From Pseudomonadota bacterium (GTDB lineage: Bacteria > Pseudomonadota > Gammaproteobacteria > Steroidobacterales > Steroidobacteraceae): DNA of 64,000 bases. Positions 8,157 to 16,525 of the stretch are shown here, piece after piece (position 1 is the stretch's first letter; each line of letters opens with the position of its first letter). The stretch covers positions 62,001 to 126,000 of the forward strand of contig JAJYUL010000004.1 of the NCBI GenBank assembly GCA_021792555.1. Direction: 5' to 3'. The notes beneath the pieces were generated by a model. It worked only from the letters and a program-made list of their open reading frames with translations, did no database searches and was not told the DNA's origin. A program made the position numbers and the translations under genes.

Positions 8157-10208
8157 TCAGGATGCCGCTGCGTCCGGTTCGGCGCTCTCGCTCACCATGG
8201 TGAGCACGTCGTACTGGGCGACCGTCTCGCCGTTCTGGTTGGTGATCTGCGTGTCCCAGCGCACCTCGCCGTAGCCCTGGCCGATGCGCAGCGACTTCTC
8301 CTTGCATGTCAGGCGCACTTTGATCCGGTCGCCCGGTTTGACCGGCTGCGTGAAGCGCAGCCCGTCGATCCCATAGTTGGCGAGCACCGGCCCGAGCGGC
8401 GGGTCGACGAACAGTCCCGCGGCCGCCGAAATGAGGAAATACCCGTGGGCCACCCGGCCGCCGAAGATCGGGTTGCGCCGCGCGGCCGCCTCGTCCATGT
8501 GCGCATAGAAGTGATCGCCCGAAAGGGCCGCGAAGCGCTCGATGTCCTCGAGGGTCACCTCCCGCTCGCCCGAGCGGAAGGTATCGCCGATGCGCAGCGC
8601 GCCGAAGGGCTTGCGGAAGGGATGCACGCGCGGATCGAGCTCGCGGGAGCCCTTGACCCAGCGACCCGTGACGGCAGTGAGGACATCGGGCGTTCCCTGC
8701 ACGGCCGTGCGCTGCATGTAGTGCAGCACGCCGCGGATGCCCCCCATCTCTTCCCCTCCGCCTGCGCGCCCCGGGCCGCCGTGCACCAGGTGCGGCAGCG
8801 GCGAGCCATGGCCGGTCGACTCCTTCGCGCAGTGGCGGTTGACCACCAAGATGCGGCCGTGAAACGGCGCGAGCCCCAGCACCAGCCGTGCCGCGATCGA
8901 CTCCTCGGCGCTGAACACCGAGCCGACCAGGCTGCCGGCTCCGCGCCGTGCGATGTCGATCGCCTCATCAAGGCTCTGGTAGGGCAGCACCGTGCTGACC
9001 GGTCCGAACGCCTCGACCTCGTGCACGGCGCGCGCGCCGCGCGGGTCTCTGCAATGCAGCAACGTCGGGGCGATGAACGCGCCGCGCTCGCCATCCGCGC
9101 CGGCAAGGGCCAGCTTGCCGCCCTGGCCGCTGACCACTTCGGCCTCCCGCTCCAGCCGCGCGAGCTGCCCGAGCACCTCGCGCCGCTGCTCGAGCGAGGC
9201 CACCGGTCCCATGCGCACCGACTCCTCGCGCGGGTTGCCGACGACAACCTTCGCGAGCGCCGCGCGCAGCGCCTCGAGCACCGCCGCGCCCTGGTCTGCA
9301 GGCACGATGGCCTTGCGGATCGCCGTGCACTTCTGACCGGCCTTGACGGTCATCTCGCGCACCACTTCGCGCACGAACAGATCGAATTCCGGAGTGCCCG
9401 CGAGCGCATCCGGCCCCAGAATGCACGAGTTCAGCGAATCGGTCTCCGCGGTGAAGCGCACCGCCTGCTCCACCACGCGCGGGTGCATGCGCAGCTTGCG
9501 CGCGGTCGAGGCCGAGCCGGTGAAGGCAATCAGGTCCTGGCAGGTCAGATGCTCGAAGAGGTCCCCGACCCCGCCGCAGATCAGCTGCACCGCGCCCTCC
9601 GGCAAGAGCCCCGAGTCGATGATCTGCCGGAACGCGAGCTCGGTGAGGTAGGCGGTCGCGGTCGCCGGCTTGATGATCGCCGGCACGCCGGCGAGCAGCG
9701 ACGGTGCGAGTTTCTCCAACATGCCCCACACCGGGAAGTTGAAGGCGTTGATATGCACCGCCGCCCCCTCCCGGGAGACGTAGATGTGCTGCCCGAGAAA
9801 CCCGCCGCTCTTGGCGAGCATCTCCACCGGGCCGTCGACGTACACGCGGCTGTCTGGCAGTTCCTTCATGCCCTTGCTGGCATAGACGAACAGCGTGCCG
9901 ATGCCGCCGTCGATGTCGATCCACGAATCCGCCTTGGTCGCTCCGGTCGCGTAAGAGAGCCTGTAGAGAGCGTCCTTCTTCTCGGTGAGATGCTTGGCGA
10001 GCGCCTTGAGGCACGCGGCGCGCTCGTGAAAGGTCAGCCGGCGAAGATTGGGGCCTCCCACCGTGCGCGCATAATCGAGCATGCCCGCAAAATCCAGCCC
10101 CTCGCTCGAGGCGCTCGCAATCACCTCCCCGGTGGTCGCATCGCGCAGCGCGGTGCCGTTTCCCCCGCCGCTTTGCCAGCGGCCGGCCATGAAGCTTTGC
10201 AGTTGCAT
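8157..10208 (-). CDS. paaZ: Oxepin-CoA hydrolase / 3-oxo-5,6-dehydrosuberyl-CoA semialdehyde dehydrogenase
   Basis: This is a bifunctional ring-opening enzyme of aerobic phenylacetate catabolism (683 residues). The aldehyde dehydrogenase domain (1-520) shows the general base in FTAETDSLN (Glu255) and the nucleophile in AGQKCTAIRKA (Cys294). The C-terminal MaoC-like hydratase domain (about 545-683) shows ALSGDHFYAHMDEAAA and GRVAHGYFLIS. It hydrolyses oxepin-CoA and oxidises the resulting aldehyde before the product self-condenses. The start at 10208 (MQLQSFMAGRW) matches the family and has GGTGAG upstream. It is the last gene of the paa operon, 22 bases after paaG. Confidence 0.95.
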   Translation of the reverse strand: MQLQSFMAGRWQSGGGNGTALRDATTGEVIASASSEGLDFAGMLDYARTVGGPNLRRLTFHERAACLKALAKHLTEKKDALYRLSYATGATKADSWIDIDGGIGTLFVYASKGMKELPDSRVYVDGPVEMLAKSGGFLGQHIYVSREGAAVHINAFNFPVWGMLEKLAPSLLAGVPAIIKPATATAYLTELAFRQIIDSGLLPEGAVQLICGGVGDLFEHLTCQDLIAFTGSASTARKLRMHPRVVEQAVRFTAETDSLNSCILGPDALAGTPEFDLFVREVVREMTVKAGQKCTAIRKAIVPADQGAAVLEALRAALAKVVVGNPREESVRMGPVASLEQRREVLGQLARLEREAEVVSGQGGKLALAGADGERGAFIAPTLLHCRDPRGARAVHEVEAFGPVSTVLPYQSLDEAIDIARRGAGSLVGSVFSAEESIAARLVLGLAPFHGRILVVNRHCAKESTGHGSPLPHLVHGGPGRAGGGEEMGGIRGVLHYMQRTAVQGTPDVLTAVTGRWVKGSRELDPRVHPFRKPFGALRIGDTFRSGEREVTLEDIERFAALSGDHFYAHMDEAAARRNPIFGGRVAHGYFLISAAAGLFVDPPLGPVLANYGIDGLRFTQPVKPGDRIKVRLTCKEKSLRIGQGYGEVRWDTQITNQNGETVAQYDVLTMVSESAEPDAAAS

Positions 10209-10230
10209 CTGATCACTCACCCGGTTTGCA

Positions 10231-11022
10231 TTATCGGCCGATGAAGCGCGGCTCGCGCTTGGCGATGAACGCCGCGACTCCCTCGGCGTAATCGGCGCTG
10301 AATCCGAGCTCCCGCTGCAGATCCCGCTCCACATCGAGCTGCTGCTCGAGGGTGTGGTTCCAGCTGTCTGCGAGGGCCTGCCTGATGCGCCTGAGAGCCA
10401 GGGTCGGCGCGGCGGCGAGCCGTGCGGCGAGCGAATCGACCTCGGCGGCGAAGTCATCATCGTCGATGCAGCGCCAGATGAGGCCCCATTCGGCCGCCTC
10501 GCGCGCCGGCAGCTTCTCCCCGAGCAGCGCGAGCCCCAGGGCGCGCGCCGGACCGACCAGGCGTGGCAGGAACCACGTGCCGCCCGAATCCGGCACGAGC
10601 CCGATGCGGGCGAAGGCCTGCACGAAGCTCGCCGAATGGGCCGCGAGCACCAGATCGCAGGCGAGCGCGATGTTGGCGCCGGCGCCGGCCGCCACCCCGT
10701 TGACCGCGCAGAGGACCGGCACCGGCAGGCGGCGCAGGGTCAGGATCAGCGGCTTGTAATCGCGCTCGATGGAGGCGCCGAGATCGACCGGCTCGCCGCC
10801 GGGGGCGACGGTGCGGTCACCGAGATCCTGGCCGGCGCAAAAGCCGCGGCCCGCGCCGGTGATCACCAGCACGCGCACGGTCGAGTCGGACTCGAGCCTC
10901 GCGAGCGCCTGGCGCACCTCGGCGTGCATCTGCGCATTGAAGCTGTTCAAGCGCTCCGGCCGGTTCAGCGTCAGGCGCGCCACGCCGTCGGAAACGCTGT
11001 ACAGAATGGTCTGGTAGGTCAT
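10231..11022 (-). CDS. paaG: 2-(1,2-epoxy-1,2-dihydrophenyl)acetyl-CoA isomerase
   Basis: This 263-residue crotonase-fold enzyme isomerises the ring epoxide to oxepin-CoA. The oxyanion-hole segments (GAGRGFCAGQDL and NGVAAGAGANIALACDLVLA) and the catalytic Asp in GLVPDSGGTWFLPRLVG are present. The Asp at that position, instead of the hydratase Glu, is the mark of PaaG. It lies within the paa operon between paaE and paaZ. Confidence 0.94.
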   Translation of the reverse strand: MTYQTILYSVSDGVARLTLNRPERLNSFNAQMHAEVRQALARLESDSTVRVLVITGAGRGFCAGQDLGDRTVAPGGEPVDLGASIERDYKPLILTLRRLPVPVLCAVNGVAAGAGANIALACDLVLAAHSASFVQAFARIGLVPDSGGTWFLPRLVGPARALGLALLGEKLPAREAAEWGLIWRCIDDDDFAAEVDSLAARLAAAPTLALRRIRQALADSWNHTLEQQLDVERDLQRELGFSADYAEGVAAFIAKREPRFIGR

Positions 11023-11052
11023 GGCATCCTCTCTGCGGCGCCGCCGCCACGC

Positions 11053-12126
11053 TCACTTCTCGTCGTAGTCGAGTTCCAGCTCGCTGCTGAGACATTTCGA
11101 CTGGCAGGCCAGCACGTAGCCCTGCTCGAGCTCCCATTCCTCGAGCGCGTAGTTCTGCTCCATGCGCACCTGCCCGCGCACCACCTTGGTGCGGCAGGTC
11201 GAGCAGACGCCCGACCGGCAGGAAAACGGCAACTCGAGCCCGGCGCGCTCGGCGCCCTCGAGCACCGTGTCCGCATCGATGGGCATCGTGAACGAGCGGC
11301 GCCGTCCGTCGAGAATCACCGTGACCTCGGCCATTCCCGCCGCTTGCGGCGCCTGCTCCGCTGCGGCGGGGCGCGGCGCCGGTGCGCTCTCGGCCGCCAC
11401 GGTGAAGTGCTCGACGCGGATGCGCTCAGCCGGCACGCCGAGCCCGGCGAGTGCGGCGCACACCTCGCGGTCCATCCCGCCCGGTCCGCACACGAAATAC
11501 TCGCTCACCGCCGCCGGATCGAAAAACGCCTGGGCGAACTCGCGCACCTTCGCGCCATCGAGGCGGCCGTTGTAGAGGTCCACCTCCTGGGGCTCGCGGC
11601 TCATCACGAAATGCAGCGACAAGCGCTCCGGATAGCGGTCCTTCAATGCCTGCAGCGCCTCCAGGCCCATCGCGCGCGCCGCGCTGCGGTTGCCGTAAAA
11701 GATCAGCATCGCACCGCCGGCCGCGAGCACCGCGCGCGTGACCGACAGCACGGGCGTGATGCCGCTGCCGGCGGCGAACGCAACGCGCAGCCCCGCGCCG
11801 ATGGCCGCCGCGTGCGGCGTGAAGCTGCCGTTCGGCGGCAACACCTCGATGCTCTCTCCGGCCTCGAGCCGCTGCAGCAGGCCGGACATGCGCCCGCCGG
11901 GCTGCAGCCGCACCAGGATGCGCAGCCGATCGGCGCCCGGTGCGTTGGTCAGGGAATAGGTGCGGCGCAGCTCCTGCCCGTCGGCGCTCAAGCGCAGCAC
12001 GATGTGCTGTCCGGCGCTGCCGCGGTATTCGGCCTGCAGTTCCTGCGGCACCGCCAGAGTGATGGCGAGCGCCTCTTCGGCCTCGGGCCGCACTTGCTCG
12101 ACGCGCAGTGTGTGAAATCTCAACAT
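11053..12126 (-). CDS. paaE: 1,2-phenylacetyl-CoA epoxidase, reductase subunit
   Basis: The protein has 357 residues in three parts. A FAD-binding beta-barrel (1-105) carries RRTYSLTNAPG, an NAD(P)H-binding domain (105-240) carries VAFAAGSGITPVLS, and a C-terminal plant-type ferredoxin domain carries CRSGVCSTCRTK and a final Cys in LACQS that bind a [2Fe-2S] cluster. It passes electrons from NADPH to the PaaA di-iron site. The start is 1 base after the paaD stop, so translation is probably coupled. Confidence 0.95.
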   Translation of the reverse strand: MLRFHTLRVEQVRPEAEEALAITLAVPQELQAEYRGSAGQHIVLRLSADGQELRRTYSLTNAPGADRLRILVRLQPGGRMSGLLQRLEAGESIEVLPPNGSFTPHAAAIGAGLRVAFAAGSGITPVLSVTRAVLAAGGAMLIFYGNRSAARAMGLEALQALKDRYPERLSLHFVMSREPQEVDLYNGRLDGAKVREFAQAFFDPAAVSEYFVCGPGGMDREVCAALAGLGVPAERIRVEHFTVAAESAPAPRPAAAEQAPQAAGMAEVTVILDGRRRSFTMPIDADTVLEGAERAGLELPFSCRSGVCSTCRTKVVRGQVRMEQNYALEEWELEQGYVLACQSKCLSSELELDYDEK

Positions 12127-12127
12127 A

Positions 12128-12619
12128 TCACAGGCACTTGAAGGTATCGAAAGGCTCGAGACACTCGAGGCAGCGGTAGTGCGCCTTGCAGGGGGTGGAG
12201 CCGAACTCGCTCACCCGCTCGATGCGGCGGCTCGCGCAGCGCGGACAGGCGAGCCGCGCCTGCCCCTTGCGCTCGACCGCGATGCCGAACGCTTCGAGCT
12301 TTCGCCGCCCCGGCTCGCTCAGCCACTCGCTCGACCACGGCGGCCACAGGAGCGTCTCGAGCTCCACGTCGCCGAAGCCGTTCTCATCGAGCGCGGTACG
12401 GATCGCATGCGTGATCACTTCGGTCGCGGGACAGCCGGAGTAGGTCGGCGTGATCCGCACCCGCAGCCGTCCGTCCGCGCCGGCGCGCACCTGGCGCACG
12501 ATGCCGAGATCCACCACGCTCACCACCGGGATCTCCGGATCCATCACCGCCTCGAGCATCTGCCAGATCCGCCGCTCGCGGCTGACCGGCGCGCCCTCGC
12601 CCGACGGCGCGCTCACCAT
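12128..12619 (-). CDS. paaD: 1,2-phenylacetyl-CoA epoxidase subunit PaaD
   Basis: The N-terminal MIP18/DUF59-type fold (RIWQMLEAVMDPEIPVVSVV, then TPTYSGCPATEVI) is followed by a C-terminal zinc-ribbon-like region with cysteine pairs (CPRCAS and CLECLEPF). PaaD is needed for epoxidase activity and probably helps assemble its metal centre. The 163-residue length is normal. The start overlaps the paaC stop by 7 bases. Confidence 0.93.
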   Translation of the reverse strand: MVSAPSGEGAPVSRERRIWQMLEAVMDPEIPVVSVVDLGIVRQVRAGADGRLRVRITPTYSGCPATEVITHAIRTALDENGFGDVELETLLWPPWSSEWLSEPGRRKLEAFGIAVERKGQARLACPRCASRRIERVSEFGSTPCKAHYRCLECLEPFDTFKCL

Positions 12620-13401
12620 GAGGCACCGGGATAGGCGCGCGGCAGGAACTGCATCTCAGCGAGCAGATGACCGAGATGCTCGGTGTGAACGCCGCGCTTG
12701 CCGTGCCACGGGTAGTACTGATGCGCCGGGCGCTCGAGCTTCGCTTCGGCGAGCGCCGCGCACACCCGTGTCTCCCACCGCTCGCGGATCAGCGCCGGAG
12801 CCGGTCCGACGCCGCTCACCGCCATGCATGCATCGAGCTCATCGGCGCTCAGCAGCTCATCGGTGAAGCGCCAGAGCTTGGCGAGGGCGGCGCGCACCCG
12901 CGCGTGGCTCTCCTCGGTCCCATCGCCGAGCCGCACGAGCCATCCGGAGCTGAAGCGCCAGTGATAGCGGCACTCCTTGACCGCCTTGTGCGCGATGTCG
13001 GCGAGCTCGCGCTCGCTCGAGCCGGTCAGACTCTCGTAGGTCTCGAGCTGCCAGGCATCGAGCAGGCACTGGCGTACGATGGTCTCGGCGAAGTCCCCGT
13101 TCGGCTGCTCGGCGAGCGCGAGGTTGCGGAACTCAGGCGCATCGCGATGAAAGGCGAGCGCATCCTCGTCGCGGCCGCGCGCCTCGATGCGCCCGGCGAG
13201 CGCGAGCAGCAGCCGCGCCTGACCGATCAGATCGAGCGCAATGTTGCCGAGGGCGAGATCCTCCTCGAGCGCGGGCCCGTGCCCGAGCAGCTCCGCCAGG
13301 CGCTGCCCGGCGATGAGGCTGGTGTCGGCGAGGCGCAGCAGATACTCGAAGCGTTCCTCGGCGCCGGCCTGCGGCCGTACGGATTCGGCGGCGGCGCTCA
13401 T
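12613..13401 (-). CDS. paaC: 1,2-phenylacetyl-CoA epoxidase, structural subunit
   Basis: This 262-residue helical ferritin-like protein is the non-catalytic partner of PaaA in the epoxidase core. Family features visible are YLLRLADTSLIAGQRLAELLGHGPALEEDLALGNIALDLI (start), AEQPNGDFAETIVRQ and the HYRW-like YHWRFSSGWLVRLGDGTEES. The gene overlaps paaB by 4 bases at its start and paaD by 7 bases at its end. Confidence 0.95.
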   Translation of the reverse strand: MSAAAESVRPQAGAEERFEYLLRLADTSLIAGQRLAELLGHGPALEEDLALGNIALDLIGQARLLLALAGRIEARGRDEDALAFHRDAPEFRNLALAEQPNGDFAETIVRQCLLDAWQLETYESLTGSSERELADIAHKAVKECRYHWRFSSGWLVRLGDGTEESHARVRAALAKLWRFTDELLSADELDACMAVSGVGPAPALIRERWETRVCAALAEAKLERPAHQYYPWHGKRGVHTEHLGHLLAEMQFLPRAYPGASW

Positions 13402-13682
13402 ATGTTCTTCACTTCCTCGGGAATCGAATAGAACGTCGGATGCCGGTACACCTTGTCGCGCGCCGGCTCGAACAGCGCCTCGGCCTCATCAGGATCCGAG
13501 GCGACGATGTCGCTCGAGCGCACCACCCAGATGCTCACGCCCTCCTGGCGGCGGGTGTAGGTGTCGCGCGCGTGCTCGATGGCCATGCGCGCATCGGCGG
13601 CGTGCAGGCTGCCGACGTGCTTGTGCTCGAGTCCCGAGCGGGAGCGGATGAATACTTCGTACAACACCCAGTCTTCGTTCAT
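13398..13682 (-). CDS. paaB: 1,2-phenylacetyl-CoA epoxidase subunit PaaB
   Basis: This small 94-residue subunit bridges PaaAC heterodimers in the complex. Diagnostic sequence is YEVFIRSRSGLEHKHVGSLHAADARMA and the ARDTYTRRQEGVSIWVV segment. It lies between paaA (12-base gap) and paaC (4-base overlap). Confidence 0.95.
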   Translation of the reverse strand: MNEDWVLYEVFIRSRSGLEHKHVGSLHAADARMAIEHARDTYTRRQEGVSIWVVRSSDIVASDPDEAEALFEPARDKVYRHPTFYSIPEEVKNI

Positions 13683-13694
13683 GGCCTTGGCTCC

Positions 13695-14693
13695 TCAACC
13701 GGCTTGCGCGGCGCGCACCGGCGCCTGATGTTTCTCGGCGTAGGCGGCCGCCGCCTCGCGCACCCAGCGGCCCGACTCGTGCGCCTCGCGCCGCGCCGCC
13801 AGGCGCTCGCGGTTGCACGGTCCCTCCCCCTTGAGCACCGCGTGAAACTCGCTCCAGTCGATGGGGCCGGGCACGTAGTGCTCGGCGGCCTCCTCCCAGC
13901 GCAGCTTCGGATCCGGCACCGTCAGGCCGAGAAACTGCGCCTGCGGTACGGTGACGTCGATGAACTTCTGACGCAGCTCATCGTTGGTGAAGCGCTTGAT
14001 CTTCCAGCGCATCGACTGCGCGGTGTGCACCGAATGCGCGTCGCTCGGACCGAACATCATCAGCGACGGCCACCACCAGCGGTTGAGCGCATCCTGCGCC
14101 ATGGCGCGCTGCGCGGCGCTGCCGCGCGCGAGCGTGAGCATGATTTCGTAGCCCTGGCGCTGATGGAAGCTCTCCTCCTTGCAGATGCGCACCATGGCGC
14201 GCGCGTACGGCCCGTACGAGCAGCGGCACAGCGGGATCTGATTCATGATCGCCGCGCCGTCGACCAGCCAGCCGATCGCCCCGATGTCCGCCCAGGTGCG
14301 GGTCGGATAATTGAAGATGCTCGAGTATTTGGCGCGCCCGGCGAGCAGCTGCTCGATGAGCTCGCCGCGCGAGACCCCGAGCGTCTCGGCCGCGCTGTAG
14401 AGGTACATTCCGTGTCCGCCTTCGTCCTGCACCTTGGCGATGAGCACTGCCTTGCGGCGCAGCGAAGGCGCCCGGGTGATCCAGTTGCCCTCGGGCAGCA
14501 TGCCGACGATTTCCGAGTGGGCATGCTGGGCGATCTGCCGGATGAGGGTCTGGCGATAGGCGTCGGGCATCCAGTCCTTCGGCTCGATCTTCTCGTCGCG
14601 ATCGATCCGTGCCTGGAAGCGCTCCAGTCGCTCGCGCTCATCCGCCGAGACGCCCGTCTCGGCTCCCGGGGAATCCAATGCTTGGGTGTACAT
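13695..14693 (-). CDS. paaA: 1,2-phenylacetyl-CoA epoxidase, catalytic di-iron subunit
   Basis: The 332-residue oxygenase subunit adds one oxygen to the ring of phenylacetyl-CoA. Likely iron ligands lie in the four-helix core, in [32 protein letters not shown] and [16 protein letters not shown]. The substrate-site motif [19 protein letters not shown] is also present. It is the first gene of paaABCDE-G-Z. The promoter lies directly upstream, facing paaX. Confidence 0.96.
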   Translation of the reverse strand: MYTQALDSPGAETGVSADERERLERFQARIDRDEKIEPKDWMPDAYRQTLIRQIAQHAHSEIVGMLPEGNWITRAPSLRRKAVLIAKVQDEGGHGMYLYSAAETLGVSRGELIEQLLAGRAKYSSIFNYPTRTWADIGAIGWLVDGAAIMNQIPLCRCSYGPYARAMVRICKEESFHQRQGYEIMLTLARGSAAQRAMAQDALNRWWWPSLMMFGPSDAHSVHTAQSMRWKIKRFTNDELRQKFIDVTVPQAQFLGLTVPDPKLRWEEAAEHYVPGPIDWSEFHAVLKGEGPCNRERLAARREAHESGRWVREAAAAYAEKHQAPVRAAQAG

Positions 14694-14719
14694 GCGCTGC
14701 CGTAAGGGGGAAAACCGAT

Positions 14720-14760
14720 ATGATACATAAAAACTATAGTATTCATGATTTTTGTGTCAA
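14720..14760 (-). promoter_or_regulatory. paaA promoter with overlapping imperfect inverted repeat (candidate PaaX operator)
   Basis: On the minus strand TTGACA (14755-14760) is separated by 16 bases from TATAGT (14733-14738). This is a near-consensus sigma70 promoter, placing the start of transcription near 14726. ATGATAC (14720-14726) and GTATTCAT (14739-14746) form an imperfect inverted repeat across the -10 box. PaaX is known to repress paa promoters and be released by phenylacetyl-CoA, so this repeat is a candidate operator; it is not a proven PaaX site. The region is strikingly AT-rich compared with its surroundings. Confidence 0.75.
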
Positions 14761-14807
14761 GAAAATTCGTGGCACAATGAGCTCTCCCCTGTCCTTGCGA
14801 ACAGCTG

Positions 14808-15734
14808 ATGGACGCCACGCGTGACCCGCATCTCGCCCTCGCCGCCCTGCTGCGGCGCTTCCGCGCCCAGCGGCCGCTGCGCGGCGGATCGCTCCTGATG
14901 AGCGTGTTCGGCGATGCCATCGCGCCGCGCGGCGCGCGCGTGAGCCTCGGCAGCCTGATCGGTCTCGCCCGTCCGTTCGGGCTGACCGAGCGTCTGGTGC
15001 GCACCAGCGTGGCACGCCTGGCGGCCGACGGCTGGCTCACTGCCACGCGCCGCGGCCGGCTGAGCGAGTACCGTCTGACTGACACCGGGCACGGGGTGTT
15101 TGCCGAGGCCACGCAGCGCATCTACGCCGCGAGCCCCGGCGAGTGGGACGGGCACTGGACGCTGCTCGTGGTGCCGCCGGGCCGCGGCGCGCGCGGCACG
15201 CTGCGCGATCGGCTGCGCTGGCTCGGCTTCGGACAGCTCGCCCCGGGAGTATTCGTGCATCCGACCTGCACGGCGCAGCAGGCGCGCAATGCGCTCGCGC
15301 CGGGCGCCCTCGAGGACGGGTGGCTTCTCACCAGCGCCGGGGAGGGGGCGGCGGCGGACCGGCGGCTCGTCGCAGCCGCCTGGGACCTCGAGGATCTCGC
15401 GCGCCGCTACCGCAGATTCCGCGACGCGTTCGCTCCGATCGAGGCATCCGGCAGCCTCGCGGCGCTTGCGCCGCAGTCCGCGTTCGTGGTGCGCACGCTC
15501 CTGATCCACGAGTACCGCAAAATCCATTTGCGCGACCCGCTGCTGCCTGCCGCGCTGCTACCGGAGGATTGGATCGGCGCGCAAGCCTATGGGCTGTGCC
15601 GGCGGCTGTACGCCGCGGTATTCGCCGCGGCCGAGCGGCACCTGAGCGAGCACGGAGCAACACTCGATGGCGCCCTGCCCCCCGCCGGGGCCGAGGCGTT
15701 CACACGCTTCGGGGGACTCGCCCGCCCCGCCTAG
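14808..15734 (+). CDS. paaX: Phenylacetate catabolon repressor PaaX
   Basis: The 308-residue regulator has an N-terminal winged helix (about 20-90: RGGSLLMSVFGDAI, then FGLTERLVRTSVARLAADGWL and RRGRLSEYRLTDTG). The family's central domain follows (WTLLVVPPG, RDRLRWLGFGQLAPGVFVHP), then the C-terminal region (HEYRKIHLRDPLLPAALLPEDW). PaaX binds phenylacetyl-CoA as inducer. It is divergent from paaA with 114 bases between start codons. A weak candidate promoter, TTTGTG-N16-CACAAT, overlaps the paaA -35 region. It ends 10 bases from the converging Rieske gene. Confidence 0.94.
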   Translation: MDATRDPHLALAALLRRFRAQRPLRGGSLLMSVFGDAIAPRGARVSLGSLIGLARPFGLTERLVRTSVARLAADGWLTATRRGRLSEYRLTDTGHGVFAEATQRIYAASPGEWDGHWTLLVVPPGRGARGTLRDRLRWLGFGQLAPGVFVHPTCTAQQARNALAPGALEDGWLLTSAGEGAAADRRLVAAAWDLEDLARRYRRFRDAFAPIEASGSLAALAPQSAFVVRTLLIHEYRKIHLRDPLLPAALLPEDWIGAQAYGLCRRLYAAVFAAAERHLSEHGATLDGALPPAGAEAFTRFGGLARPA

Positions 15735-15744
15735 CGCATCCCGC

Positions 15745-16410
15745 TCACCAGGTATTGGGTTCCCAGTTCTGCTCGCTGCCGTTGGCGAGTTCCCCCGCCA
15801 CGATGGTCTTGGCGTCTTTGTAGTAATGCGGCGGCACGGGCAGGTTCAGCGGTGCCGGCGAGCCGTCCATCACGCGTCCGGCCAGATCGTAGCGCGAGCC
15901 GTGGCAGGGGCAGTAGTAACCGCCCGGCCAACTGGCCCCCAGCAACGGGTCGCCCACGCTGGCATGGAGCTTCGGCATGCAGCCGAGATGGGTGCAGATG
16001 CCCACCACCACCAGATACTCCGGAACGATGGAGCGCTGGATCGGGTTCCACCCCGGCAGGTTCGCCGGCTGCTGATCGGCCTTCGACAGCGGATCCTTCA
16101 GCTGCCCGTTCAGTGTCGGGAGAGTCTTCAGCTCCGCCTCGGTGCGGCGCAGCACGTAGATCGGCCGCCGGCGCCAGGAGGCGACCAGCATCTCCTTCGG
16201 CTTGAGCTTCGAGATGTCGATGGTGACCGGCGCCCCGAGCGCTCGCGCAGTCTCGTTCGGCTCCATGGACTCGATGAAGGGGGTCGCGGCCAGACCCACG
16301 CCAACCGCCCCGACCGCCGCGGTGGCCGCGGTCAGCATGCGCCTGCGGGCCAGATCAGGTTCGGACTCATCGCTCGGCGGGCCAGGCAGTGTGGTGGTGC
16401 CCTCGGTCAT
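15745..16410 (-). CDS. petA: Ubiquinol-cytochrome c reductase Rieske iron-sulfur subunit
   Basis: This 221-residue protein has a twin-arginine anchor (ARRRMLTAATAAVGAVGVGL). Its Rieske domain holds the cluster ligands in CTHLGCMPKL and CPCHGSRYD, with the disulfide cysteines, as in bc1-complex Rieske proteins. It would transfer electrons from ubiquinol to cytochrome c1 on the periplasmic face. The ATG at 16410 has GGAGG 8 bases upstream; a TTG six bases earlier is less likely. Cytochrome b and c1 genes, which usually follow petA, are absent: downstream is paaX on the other strand. It is therefore either a second, solitary Rieske protein or a bc1 gene separated from its partners. Confidence 0.88.
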   Translation of the reverse strand: MTEGTTTLPGPPSDESEPDLARRRMLTAATAAVGAVGVGLAATPFIESMEPNETARALGAPVTIDISKLKPKEMLVASWRRRPIYVLRRTEAELKTLPTLNGQLKDPLSKADQQPANLPGWNPIQRSIVPEYLVVVGICTHLGCMPKLHASVGDPLLGASWPGGYYCPCHGSRYDLAGRVMDGSPAPLNLPVPPHYYKDAKTIVAGELANGSEQNWEPNTW

Positions 16411-16525
16411 GCTCAAGTCCTCCGCTGGAGTACTATGCGCATGGTAGCCTCACCGGGCCGTTCCGTCACTATGCGACAAGCCGCAGGCCGTCCCCGGCGG
16501 CGCGCGGTGCCTGCGTGCCCGCGCG

